64,000 nucleotides of DNA from Axinella damicornis (lineage: Eukaryota; Porifera; Demospongiae; Axinellida; Axinellidae): the NCBI GenBank assembly GCA_963931865.1, contig OZ007513.1, positions 2,649,731 to 2,713,730 on the forward strand, given 5' to 3'. The notes beneath the pieces were generated by a model that did no database searches, was not told the DNA's origin, and saw only the letters and a program-made list of their open reading frames with translations. The position numbers were made by a program, and so were the translations under genes. Shown here one piece after another: positions 48,005-60,000 of this stretch (its first letter is position 1; each line of letters opens with the position of its first letter).

Positions 48005-48627
48005 AATAAGAACCTGTATATACAATGAGTTCCCTGGTGTATAGTAATCACTATAACGTGTGCATTCACCAGTTACTGATGCAAGGACAAGAATTCAGGC
48101 ATTCAGACATAATAGGTCAGCAGGGAACTATTTATTATCTATCATGTTTACTATCATATATTGCAAATGCATGTGTACGTGTGTCAGAACAACAATATTT
48201 GTGTGCTATAGCCCCCTGCCTTGCCTTGAGTGAGTGCCATTATAAAATGAAACTCAGCAGAAATCTTGGCCTTCCAATCCTGTGTTTTCTAAAATTGCAA
48301 AGTTTGAACTCTTAGCATGCAATGCACATGAGTATTTCAAAGGATTTTACCAATGTTGTTTTGGTTAACTATAAAACTAAAACTATGATGCACTTTAGTA
48401 TGGCATATTTCACTTTAGGGGTTGGTTTGGGTCAGGGGCCGAGACTATTCTGTCTTATGTCTCTTTGGAGAACCAATTAGACAGACACAAAAGACATTAT
48501 ACTATACAAGAATCTAATACAAGTAATTATAGAGTAATACTTCATTGGTGCAGATACACGTACCAACAATATATGGCACAGTCCTCTGTAACAAAATAAA
48601 TGCACATTTATACAGCATAACTCGAAT
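48005..48627. other. Tail-to-tail intergenic region, LPMO-like copy A / ACS-3, with duplication junction
   Basis: 48005-48210 is the 3' flank shared with copy B (60474-60680). 48228-48355 is a dispersed repeat. From ~48420 (ggttggtttgggtcaggggc) the sequence restarts the unit seen at 35735. The junction between units therefore lies at ~48355-48420. Confidence 0.7.
48228..48355 (+). repeat. Dispersed repeat, partner of 24414-24540
   Basis: Near-identical to 24414-24540 and in the same orientation. It lies at the edge of the duplicated unit. Confidence 0.85.
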
Positions 48628-50352
48628 CTATTTTTGCCTTAATACACGTCGCAGAATCTTCCCTGAGGGTGATTTTGGGACAGCCTCGATGAACTCCACC
48701 CCACCGACAAGGTGTTTGTGTTTAGCCACCTTGCCTGCAACATAGTTCACGATCTCATTTTCTGTCACGTTGGGTTCTTTCCTCACAACAAATGCCTTAG
48801 GAGCCTCACCAAGTCTCTCATTCGGGACACCTATAACAGCAGCGTCAGCAATCTTGGGGTGGTTTTGCAGGAGAGCCTCAAGTTCTGCTGGAGCAACTTG
48901 AAAGCCTTTCACCTTTATAAGCTCTTTTAGCCGATCGGTAATGTAGAAACAGCCTTCCTCGTCAAAATATCCAATATCACCAGTACGGAACCACCTGTCT
49001 TCTGTGATTGAGGCTTTAGTAGCATCTGGTAGATTGAGGTAGCCTTTCATGATATTCGGACCACGTATCCACAGTTCCCCCTCTTGCCCCACTGGGAGGT
49101 TCTCACCACTTTTGGTGTCAACGATTCTGACCTCCATGTTGGAGATAGGAATCCCAACTGAACTTGGTTTTGTCATGCCCAACTGCTCTGGAAGGACATG
49201 TGTGACGGGGCTCGTTTCAGTGAGACCATACGACTGTCGAACCACCCTACAGCCAAGCCTTTTTCTAACTGCTGTCACAAGTTCCCCACTTAGTGGAGCA
49301 CCTCCAGACATTACCTGGTCAATGCTCGAAGTGTCGTATTTGTCGACGGAAGGGTGTTTTGCCAGGAAGAGCGCCAGAGGTGGAGCAAGATGAAGAATGT
49401 TGATCTTGTACTTCTGAATTGCAGCGAGAAAAGTATCACTGTCAAAGTTGGGGAGGCTGATAAGTTTACTGCCAGAATGCATAGACGTGAACAGGATCAC
49501 AGCCATCCCATAGATGTGAAAGAACGGAAGTAGTCCCATCAGGCAAACACCGTCCTGACGAAAGTCAAAAATTTGGGGATGCTCCATCTGACATATGTTG
49601 GCGACAACACTGAAGTGTGTTAGCATGACACCTTTGGGGAGCCCTGTTGTACCGCTAGAGTATGGCAGAACTGCAGTGTCGTTTTTATTGATGGATGCCG
49701 GGCTGAAACGAGAGCCAGTGTCGTCCACCAGGGAGCGATAGGAGATAAGATTTGAGTCTCTTACCTCTGTGTCATCAAGTACAATGATTCGCTCAATGCC
49801 GGCTCTCTCGGCTGCTTTCCGGACAGTTGGCAGTACGGAAGGAACTGTTGCAATAATTTTGGAAGACGAATTCTTAAACTGGTATGCGAGTTCTTCAGCT
49901 GTGAAGTTAGGATTACTTGTACTGACTACACCACCAGAAGCTAGAGTTGCAAGGAACAGCACAGGGAACTCCAGACAGTTGGGAGTTACCAGAGTCAACA
50001 CATCCCCTTTCTGCAGCCCAGATCGATTAAGAGCAGAGGACACCTTGCGTGTAGCTTCTTCAATTTCAGCAAAGGAATATTCCCTTCCTGTTTTTCCATT
50101 TATGATGGCGATCTTTCGGCCAAACAAGGCAGCATCCCTGAAAACATGGTTGTAAAGGTTGGTTTCAGGAATATGCACATCTGGAAGAGGACTTTTCACT
50201 ACATTGTTCGAATCGATGTTCCTGAGCTCCAGTCGAAGTAATGTGGAAGAATGGAAGTTTGCGCTAAGAACGGCAGATGGTGAAGCTGTCCTCAGGTGCC
50301 TTGTTGTGGCAAGCAGAAGATGCTTTGGTGAACAGCGAGCTAGCGACATCAT
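48628..50352 (-). CDS. Acyl-CoA synthetase, 4CL-like (ACS-3), intronless
   Basis: 574 aa from the Met homologous to ACS-2's start (MMSLARCSPKH, 50352). The frame stays open upstream to 50457, but that part is not shared with ACS-2. All motifs are present: SSGTTGLPKG, YGLTETSP, FRTGD, DRLKELIKVKGFQ, catalytic Lys in PSGKILRR (residue 565). Differences from ACS-2 are few. One is worth noting: the near-invariant Gly of TEDGWFRTGD is Arg ([10 protein letters not shown]), next to the hinge that rotates between adenylation and thioesterification. The same Arg is in the pseudogene at 61982-63486. Also RQSYGLTE for RQLYGLTE. The divergent LPMO-like copy B starts 2.5 kb away. Confidence 0.93.
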   Translation of the reverse strand: MMSLARCSPKHLLLATTRHLRTASPSAVLSANFHSSTLLRLELRNIDSNNVVKSPLPDVHIPETNLYNHVFRDAALFGRKIAIINGKTGREYSFAEIEEATRKVSSALNRSGLQKGDVLTLVTPNCLEFPVLFLATLASGGVVSTSNPNFTAEELAYQFKNSSSKIIATVPSVLPTVRKAAERAGIERIIVLDDTEVRDSNLISYRSLVDDTGSRFSPASINKNDTAVLPYSSGTTGLPKGVMLTHFSVVANICQMEHPQIFDFRQDGVCLMGLLPFFHIYGMAVILFTSMHSGSKLISLPNFDSDTFLAAIQKYKINILHLAPPLALFLAKHPSVDKYDTSSIDQVMSGGAPLSGELVTAVRKRLGCRVVRQSYGLTETSPVTHVLPEQLGMTKPSSVGIPISNMEVRIVDTKSGENLPVGQEGELWIRGPNIMKGYLNLPDATKASITEDRWFRTGDIGYFDEEGCFYITDRLKELIKVKGFQVAPAELEALLQNHPKIADAAVIGVPNERLGEAPKAFVVRKEPNVTENEIVNYVAGKVAKHKHLVGGVEFIEAVPKSPSGKILRRVLRQK

Positions 50353-51002
50353 TTTGACCCAGAGCAAAGATGGATGTTCCGAGGTTGAGTTATAAAGTTC
50401 TTCACACAAATATGAGAGCTGTGGGGAGACCATTGACAGGGACAGTAAAATAATCAATCCCCTTCAACCAGCTATGGGTTCTCCATGTAACTGTTTGCAC
50501 TGGAATAAACAGTGCGTTAGTTTACACTTTATGGCTAATAGAGCACGGGAAACTGGATTGGAAATGTGCGTTTACGGAATATAAATGCGGGTTTCGCTCA
50601 AGTTTGCCCTTACCAGTCATTACTCAGGAGTGAAAGTTGCCGCTTTGGGCATACATCACTTCAAGACCGATTGAACGATAAGCCTCAGAACGGTTCCATG
50701 TGGCACCACAAGTGCAACAGTACACGGGTATCACAATTTCAGGGATATGTCCGTTTTTGGGGCAGCCCAAGCCAGCTTTTATCAACGAGTCAGGAGCAAA
50801 ACTTACCGCTTTGGGCATACACCAGTTGAAGGCCGATCCGATGGTACAAGAGGTGAGCCCCAGAACAGTCCTTGTGCGGCACCAGAGGGACAACAAAAAA
50901 CCAGCGAAACCTTGCATTCAATCAAAGGCCGTGCCGACACTCCATACATTATGAATAGGGCGGCGCACGTATTTCCAATCCAGTTCCCCGTGCTATATTA
51001 TC

Positions 51003-51589
51003 CTAGTCTCGTTCCCAGACCCCCCTCGGAAAAATCGAGAAAGGGTCTGGCAACACGTATGGCAATGCGGTGTCCGCGCGGGCTATATACTCGCGCCAAT
51101 CAGATTGCAGAAATTATATACGTCACATTCAATCGCGGATGTGCAAACTCATCGGTATACGGTGACCATCATGGTGTTCAGTTGACAAGGCAGTCGAAGT
51201 TTCCCGAGGTAGAATAAGGTACGGAACATTCATACCGAAGCATTGAGAGGCAATTGAAGCTTTCATTTGTTTGCCTACCAGTCGGCTACGGGAAAGCTTT
51301 CGTTAATACCGTTAGCTTCCCGTTGTAATTCGACTTTTGTACTGTGCAGCTCTCCGCTCTCGGGGTTAGTAGTAGCGTAGAACGGCTTGGTACAGTGTCT
51401 GACATGTTCAAGCTAGACTTAGTACTGTAGGTGCAGCTATTTAGTGGCGCACAACTCCAATTATCACCTCGAGTGTAAACATTCACACGTGATTGTGTAA
51501 CTGATTGAATTCCTATTGGACACAGCAGTGCCATACGTATTACCAGACCCTTTCTCGATTTTTCCGAGGGGGGTCTGGGAACGAGACTA
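51003..51589. mobile_element. 587-bp TIR element, tagtctcgttcccagac type, 8-bp TSD
   Basis: Ends CTAGTCTCGTTCCCAGACCC and GGGTCTGGGAACGAGACTA, TIR match extending to ccctttctcgatttttccga. Flanking atattatc at 50995-51002 and 51590-51597 is a TSD. Unit 2 has the uninterrupted ctctattatccatgg at ~38385, an empty site. This is the longest member here of the family that also gives the many short tagcctcg fold-backs, and may be its better-preserved form. No credible transposase ORF. Confidence 0.9.
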
Positions 51590-51672
51590 ATATTATCCAT
51601 GGTTTAACACATACACTACGAGTTGGTTGTCATGACAATATTACATGGTATCCATGACTACCATTTAGACAG

Positions 51673-51891
51673 CAGAGGTTTTATGACTCCTTGCAAAGTC
51701 AAAAGCCTGAACGGTAAAGCGTGAACTGTGGCTAAATGAGACGTTGAAGTGCTAGCTGAATAGATAATTGCAATTGCTGGCTGTTCGCACCTGCAATTAT
51801 CTATTCAGCTAGCACTTCAACATCTCATTTAGCCACAGTTCACGCTTTACGGTTCAGGCTTTTGACTTTGCAAGGAGTCATAAAACCTCTG
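51673..51891. repeat. 219-bp near-perfect hairpin (arms ~100 bp)
   Basis: cagaggttttatgactcctt ... to its reverse complement aaggagtcataaaacctctg. The arms differ at only a few positions; the loop is ~15 bp around ttgctggctgttcgcacct. Absent from the matching place in unit 2. Either a recent fold-back insertion or a long-hairpin RNA source. Confidence 0.9.
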
Positions 51892-51990
51892 TAACATAAA
51901 ACAGCGTCATACCTTCGCTGACGTGCTCAGCTAGCTGTTGACAAGTTGAGACTTCCCCGGAGCCGGCCCTCCAGTCAGTTCCACATTGAA

Positions 51991-52589
51991 CGGTTACGGG
52001 TTACAGTTTGCAATTGCGCATGCGCGGCGCGCGCTTGCTGTTTACAGTCAACAGTGAAATGAGTGCGCGACTTTGGCGTCAGTTTTTTATCGCTGAACTT
52101 ACATCTAACCGTATATCAGACTGGATTTCAATTCTACGAAGAAAGGGGCAGGGCGGCTCGAAACGTTTTACCGAGATAAACATCCTGTTCGTGAGATACT
52201 GTGCGTTCTACTTGCCTGATCTGGCGAAAAGCGAATGGCTTTGTGGTATGAACGACCATCACTCGTTTTTCCAACGGCAGCGAAGCGAAGTCGCTCCGAG
52301 CCGCCCTCCAGTCAGTTGAAAACTTCCCATGGGTGCTGCCAAGCTGGCCTGTTAGCCCTTTCTGATTGCAAAATCTAACGCCAAAATCGCCAACTCGAAC
52401 TTGAACTTTGATGCCACTGCCCGTGTTGGCATGTTGTACTCAGGCGCTAAGATCATACCAGCTAGAAGGTACTCGTATTGCTGTTATACCTCGTTTTTGT
52501 TGCGTGTCTCTAGCTAGTTCCTGCACGGAGGGACAAAGGTAACTTGTACGTTATGTATATTTAATGAGCACACGGTATCCCGTAACCCG
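51991..52589. mobile_element. ~600-bp insertion with cgggttacggg-type ends, unit 3 only
   Basis: Left end cggttacgggttac, right end gtatcccgtaacccg (imperfect TIRs). Unit 2 reads straight across (cattgaagatcggtctcg). It holds a 103-codon open frame (52008-52319) with no recognised domain. A ~20-bp block, gccctccagtcagtt, from the left flank recurs inside at ~52300, so part of the insertion may be host-derived. Confidence 0.65.
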
Positions 52590-52729
52590 GATCGGTCTCG
52601 TTCCAAGACCAAAGTTCAAAGTTCAGAATCCTGGCATGACTGTGGAGACCCCTTTCGCCGCAATTAACGGGTAATGATGTTTAATTTCCGCGCATGCCTC
52701 AGGAATTGTACGATGCACAAAAGCAGTGC

Positions 52730-52740
52730 TATTTATTAAG
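52730..52740 (+). promoter_or_regulatory. TATA-like element upstream of LPMO-like copy B
   Basis: tatttattaag 98 bp before the ATG, matching 39963-39973 before copy A. Confidence 0.3.
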
Positions 52741-52828
52741 GTCTGCGGTACAACCTCCTGCGCTTGTAACTTCATCGCATGTTTGGCGCTGGGACTATCT
52801 GTTCTGGAATTAAATTTGAGAGGCTGCC

Positions 52829-55800
52829 ATGCAACTCACTGTGCTCGGTGTCGGTCTTGTGACCCTTCTCTTCGCGCAAGAGAGCGTTGCTCACGTTCTG
52901 CTGACGTACCCTCCTGCTCGCTATCCGCAGTACGACTACCTGGACAACTACAGAACGGGAGGACCTTGCGGAGTGCCTGGTAGGTGAAGTATGAGATATA
53001 TAGCTATGACCATTTCTTGTAATTGTGCACACCGTAAAATGCATATGGACTGCAGGTCGTTCTAATCATTCAACAACTGGGTACCTGCATGGTTATTTGT
53101 ATAAGGCAACCTGAGAGTGGAGGAAGCTGGCCCAAATGAATTTACAAGCATATTAACCACGCGGTACATATATAACACCTGTTTCCATCACAAGTGCATG
53201 AACAGTTCCCAACTGCAAGGTAACATTGAAGTGCAGTTATAGTGACTCCCTCACCAATGCTCATGCATGCAGCCGTTTTGCCATGCAGTTGTATGTACGT
53301 TGTCATGCAGGTTGTAAGATAATCCCAGGCCAGATTTCTCTCATGCAATTAGTCTCAAATACCAAAGTGCATAACCTCAAATTGTCCGCAACCAAGGTAA
53401 CCACTGCAACCAAGGTAACCACTCTACGTGGTTGAGCAAACAATCTGTTAATTTGTACATTGCATGATTGTGCCTTTTTAACTTTTGTGCAACTGATTTG
53501 CACCCTCCTTGCACCTCTGCTAGATGATCCCAATGGACCAGTCACAACACTTCAAGCTGGCTCTACTTTCAACATCTCCTACTATTTGTCCTACCCACAC
53601 AAAGTAAGTCGTCATACTTACCAACCAACCCCTCACAATCAATGAGGCTGGCCTCGTTCCCTGACCCGAGGCCTGGGAACAAGGCTACATGAGGGCTACA
53701 ACCGAAAAACTGCAGTGATTAGCAGATGGCCACAGACTCACAGTATTTTCTTTGAACATACACTACACCCTTCTGAGCTCCTGTGAAGACATTGATAGTA
53801 TACACAGCTCATCTTGCTTGGAGACAAGACTTCTAGCATTAAAATACACTGTATGTAAATGATTATAATTAGGATTCACAGTAAGAGCTTACACCCTAAT
53901 GTGCCCTCCAAAATTTAAGCATGCAGCTTACTAGGTAATGTAGGCAATCATAAAGTGACCAAAGGCAAGAGATCGGACCCTCTAGCCTATAATTATAGCC
54001 GAGACTCAGTGTCCAGTTATAGCTATGCATTGTAGAATCCTGGCTTTGTCCTGATATAAACGACTCCAAAATTGCTATACAAGGGTACCAGACTTTTTGG
54101 CTGGATAGGAACAGACCTGGTGGGTACATCCATGTTGTGCCCAGTGCTACCCATTGTTCATGGCAACCTAGAGTCAGTTCATTTGAGTGTCAACAGGTGA
54201 TCAATCGGTGCTGGTGTTCTGCAGGGTGTCAGATGATTCTGATGATATAGAAATATCAGGTGTGCCAGGGGAGCATCTGCAAGCTCTCTGTCACCAGGGA
54301 GTTGGGAGGGGCAAACCCTAGTGGACTGATCTGTGGGGGGTTGGGATCACCGTCACAGGACGAGAAGACCAGCTCTAGTGACCAGTTGGTTTGAAGTTTA
54401 ACTGGGCTCCAGCTCAATGCTAGTTGGTCCAGGGTAGATTCATCCCCGGAGATAACAACCAACATTATTAAATTTTAGTAAGCTGCATGCTTAAATTTTC
54501 ATCTTTTTCAGGGAGGAATCAGAGTCAGTATATTGAACTCCACCGGATACGTCATCTATGCTCTCCTTGGACTTCAAGTGCCATACGTCAACTCTGAAGA
54601 CATAACGTGAGTAACAGTTAGATGGATGCTAGCTATATACTGATGCTGCATATTAACTGTCTATAATATTGCATCTTGGTTAGTGAACTTTGACTGTAAC
54701 GGACCCGAGCGGTAACTTGCAGTAACTTGCAGCAGACGAATACTTTAATAGACAGATAGAACACAGATATATAGAACACCGATAGAACACACACCTGAAC
54801 AAGAACACTGCTTTTATACTCTACCAAAGGAAACCATAATCCACAGGTACAGTAAATTAAATCAGGAGCGCATGAGCCGCCGAAGGCGGCGAAGGAGCGT
54901 GTAACTCGCGAGTACCCGTGAGTGCCATGTAAATACAAATCTGTAGTAGTAATGACTTCCATATTTGGAAAGCGGAAGCTCATTTAGACGTTGCGTGACG
55001 CCATACAGTGCACGTGACTCGTACTTAGCTTAGTACAGCATTGTTTTGACACAGCCACTCGCGCAATGGCGAAGCGTAGACATCGAGAGTGAGCTACCTC
55101 AAGCGAAGCGAGTTCGGTTTGAAGAAGGAACTCCACGCCGATCCGAGGGTCGTGCTAGAAGGAAACTTCAGCTTGTAGACTTCAGGAAGTATCTCCCCGC
55201 AACTTTGTATGCGCCAGGTGAAGGATTCTCCCATGAGACACGCTATCAAGCGGAGCATGACCGTGCTGAAGTTTGCAAGAACGAAACAGGCAGGGAACCA
55301 GCGAGTGTCAGGACGCCCCTGAAGGCTTGCACGCCAATAAAACTGCCCCCAGAAAACTTATGACGTACCCGATCTATTTTCAAACGCGGAAGTACGTAAC
55401 TAATTTGTATTTACATGGCACTGAAGTTACATGCTCCTTGGCCACAACACATTAGCATGGTAGCGTACTAATCACTGACACATAAACAACTCCTAGCACA
55501 AATCACGAATCCTTAGTTCCCCACATAGGTGACATTCACACATTTACACACACAAGGTGTAAGCACAGTCCAGTCTGTCACATTGACCTATACCGATGAT
55601 ATCACACATGCAGGGAATTGTATGCATGTGCACATTTGGTTTGGCTGGTTTCAGTCGTGTGTTGCAATAACAGCATGCACACTGAACTGTATTGTTCCAT
55701 TCAGGCTGCAGCAACATGAGGTTGTCCTACCACCGGATTTCGTATGCGAGCGATGTGTTCTGCACATTATCAGACAGGCCATTGAATTTGGTAGATTTGG

Positions 55801-56978
55801 TTTTACCGACTTTGATTTTTGGAGCTGTGCTGACATTGCCATCGTCAACTCTTCAAGTAAGACCTGAGTTACATTTCATTGTAGCCTAGCCATTCCATGC
55901 CAGCCTCTCGAGCTGGTAGCTGTTGTTGGAAGAATTATTATAATAAAATCAGCATCAAATTGGCCTGGAGATGTATTCATCTGAGTGAGATCCAGTTGTA
56001 TCCTGTGTGGCTCTATAGGTGCGGTCTGCAGTAATATGACATGCTCTGGACATGGGACGTGTGTGGATGGAGAATGTGTCTGTGAGCGACTCTACTCTGG
56101 AGAAATTTGCCAAAATAAAGGTACTCATATTTTCACTGTGAGCAAACAGTGACATGTGTTCAACTATACAAGTTACATTGCCTATTCAGATGAGTGTGAG
56201 GATGAGACCGATTGCAGTGGACATGGGTCTTGCGTCGATATCAGGGCCACTAGCTACCCCACCAAACAGTGCTACTGCAATAGTGGGTGGTTTGGAGACA
56301 GCTGCGCCCAGCGTAAGCTTGCACTTGTTTTGTGTCAACTGGTGCATTGGCTCCTGCATGTATTCACAACTGTTTCAATTCATCTCTGCAGCCTCCTCCC
56401 TCACTGATGCCACTATTAATCCCAACGACTACACCCTTATAAGAGAACTGCACCCCAAACTGATGCTATATGCCAGGATTGATGGAGTACGTATAGCAGT
56501 ATAAAGTGAAGGGTTGATTTTGACCAGACTAACAGCCTATACATTGGCACAATTGATCCCTGGAATGAAACCCCATAAGATAGGCTCCTTGGCCATATCC
56601 TTAGTTATTGTACAACTTCAATTGGCTATTGGTGCACTTCATGATCACCCTTTGTATCTGCCCACAGATCGACAGCTGTCACCTATACATATACTCTAGT
56701 CCATATTCAGTATACCAGTAGTTAGAATCAATAACAAATCGCTTTTAACTGAGACAGTCATGCATGCATGAATGTGATACTGTCCAGGATGAACTCGAGG
56801 TAGCATTGAAGCTCAATGGAACATCGTTCATTGGACTGGGGTGGAAACCAACCGAAGGAGTGGTCAGCACTTGTACTGGCCAAATACCTGAGCGGACACC
56901 TGTTGGTAAGAGTTACAAACAACATAGATGAACATGCAGTCGTGATCAATCATGCTGATCCCACCACCTCCCCCCCCC

Positions 56979-57029
<51 letters not shown>

Positions 57030-60000
57030 TAGGAATGAACCCTCTTTGGCCGCATAAATTCAGTTTTCCCATGGTAGCTGGAGCCGATTCCTTCTACAAC
57101 CAGCTGGTGGGAATAAACAGTACCTACGTTCCCCCTGATGTTAATGTTGATCCTAACGACCCACGTGATGTTGCACTTGGTAAGTGTAAACATCATGTAT
57201 TTTAGTGACTGTGCATATGATGTGTGTCATTCAAATCTCAGAACCAGACTCCCAACCCAAAGGGGAGCTAGGGGGAGTCTGCATACATAGTGATTGAAGT
57301 CCACGGAATTTTGGTGGCATGAATCTGATTGGTTGATTGCTATGTAATTGGGTTGTGGTACTTCACAGGTGACTAAGTGTGGAGACAGTGAATTGATAGT
57401 AACTCAATTATTCATCTATAGCACCTCCTTGAGAGCCTGATCACCTTTAATCAAGGGCGGCGGAACAGGTCCGGCAGACCCGGCAACTGCCGGACCAATG
57501 TTTTGACAAACCATGGTATACTTGCCAACATCAGGCGGCACTGAGCGTCCTCCTCTGTGGATACATAGCTACGTACTGGGGACCAGGCTCGAGGGAAAGT
57601 CTGTTTACGAGTCCAGTTGCATTGCAGCAAAACTTGAAGTGTCTGGAGGACACATTATCCGGGCGCTTGTTGAGTACGATGGTTAACTTCGCGAACAACA
57701 AACTGGTTATACGTGCAAACTAATACCACTGCGATTTAGAAAGGGGTGGAGCCAGAAAGTGAAAAAGCAGCAGCGAAAAACTCGTACTCGTAGCCAGTAG
57801 GCGTGGGCTAGCTACCAGCGCAGCGTACATTTCCTTTCCACGTCGACAGTGAGACGGTCACGGATTGCACGGAAACCAGAGAGCAGTGGCAGTGCAGTGC
57901 AGTGCAAAGCACGAAGGTGCTACGAGAGCCCATCCAGGCAACTGTAAAAAGACCCTTAAAAAATTTTTTCGCGCTTTGCGCGGAAAACTGATCGCCGCTA
58001 TGTGCCTCTACACACTGCCATCGGCAGTGAACATTTTGCCCTACCAATCACAAATTGCTTCCGCCGGCTCTGTTAATGGAGTCCTTACGCAAGTTGTAGC
58101 CCATAATGGCTTTCTGTACGCAACTGTACCAGACTCTCCCCCTCCCCCTTTGGGTATGGGAGTCTGGTACCGAAACTAGCGCGCATATACGCAATGTTGG
58201 ACATAATATTACACGCATGCAACTCACATACATACACATGCCAGCCCGTCTCCATCCAATGGACTGCACAGACATTATATTAGGGACAGCAAGGGGAGAA
58301 CAATACCGAGTGTATGACTACTATACCCGAGATAGGGGCCAACCTTGGAGAGATGATTTTTACAACGGCGAGGACAGCATCACCGCAGCTGTCGGCAAGG
58401 AGGAGGATGGATACACCTATATCAAGTGGAGGAGACTCCTGACGACAGGTAGCTACTTAATTCCTTTGTTGATTATTGAACACTCTAGTGAAATATTTGT
58501 GATAAATATTTGGCTTATTGGACACTTTGGTGAAGTAGGTTGATTGAATATTGGTGAAGTAGGTTGATTGAACACTCATGCCGCCATGTTGATTGAACAC
58601 TCACAGACAACGCTAGCTACATGTGGCTAGCAGCATGTGTAGTAGAGACACTGGGCATATCCAACAGCTGGCTCTGGCGTAATCAGTTGATGGCTAACTA
58701 TTCTTGTGGTCCATTGCGTGGGCATATCAATCAATCAATCAATCAATTAATCAATCAATCAATCAATCCTACTGCCCTACTTCAGTTATGTTGGATAAAT
58801 TGTTTGGGCCCAGATAAAACCCCGGAAATGGGGAAGTGGGAAGTGAGAAGTAGTGTACATATAAGGGAAAACTGGCTGTTCCATGGTTGTTTGCTTGACT
58901 TGTGGAAACCATGATGTCATGTGCACGCATAGTTTCAGCATGGTCACATGCTGAAACAACTGGCCTGATCATTGAGGTAGGCAGCCAGGAGACTACATGC
59001 ACTGCTAGCATAGATACAGACTTCACGAAGTTGCCTACTCTGGCTTTGTTCCCAGACCTTCTACACCTCCACTTTTTGATCGCTTAAAACTCAAGGTCTG
59101 GGAATGTATAGGATCTACTACATCGATGCAGAGGTTATGCGATTTATCCTCCGTGGGAAAGTTTGGCCGAGGCGAAGCCGAGGCTAAGGAGAATAAACCG
59201 CATAACCGAGTCGACGTAGTAAATCCGGCTTCTACCACAGACATAACCTCCAAGTCAAGGGATCCGGCTGCTAGGCAGCTACAACTCTCTGATTCTCAGC
59301 ACAGTGTGGCGATCCTTTGATGTACCGCGGAGGATAAATTGCATAACCTCTGCTATGATGTCATAGCGGAGGTTATGCGATTTTTCCTCCGCGGTACATC
59401 AAAGGAACGCCCATGCACTATGGTAGAAGAAGCTATTGAAGCTCATGTATCTACCTGTACAAGTTTGTAAAGATTCCACTCTCTTTCACATGGTACCTAG
59501 GAGGCACAATTACTTCTAAAATCAATTATGGTTGTATAGGGACTTAACTTGATTGCTCAGAATTTCAAGTTTGCATGTATTGAAACCTGTTAGTGGGAAG
59601 GGTTTGTAAACTTAATTGCTGCAAAGAAAAACCAAAACAGGCATGACTGGAATCAAACGTATACTTCCTCCTAGAGGTACATTACCTGTAGGGCAGAATT
59701 TACTGCACACTTTAGATGTGCCCTATACTGCATGTACACTTTCCTTCATATTTTCTGACATTTCCCTGAATATTTCCTGCAAGTACAATATTCTTCCAGT
59801 GCAGACTTTAATTTAAGACACACACACACACACACACGTACATGCACACGCACACGCACACGCACACAGGTGACTCTGCAGCTGACTATGTCATTCAGAA
59901 CAGAGACATGGTCCTCATTTGGGCTTTTGGCCAAGTCTATCCCGAATACAACCACCTGAGCCTCACGGACGCTGAATTCACCGTTGCTCAGAATGTGAAG

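Larger units (their letters stand above)
50353..52828. other. Divergent intergenic region ACS-3 / LPMO-like copy B
   Basis: Counterpart of 37710-40052, rearranged by three unit-specific insertions (51003-51589, 51673-51891, 51991-52589). No host gene seen. Confidence 0.6.

Noticed and set aside
52008..52319. 103-codon ORF in the 51991-52589 insertion as a gene
   Set aside because: No recognisable domain, absent from the matching region of the other unit, inside a probable mobile element.
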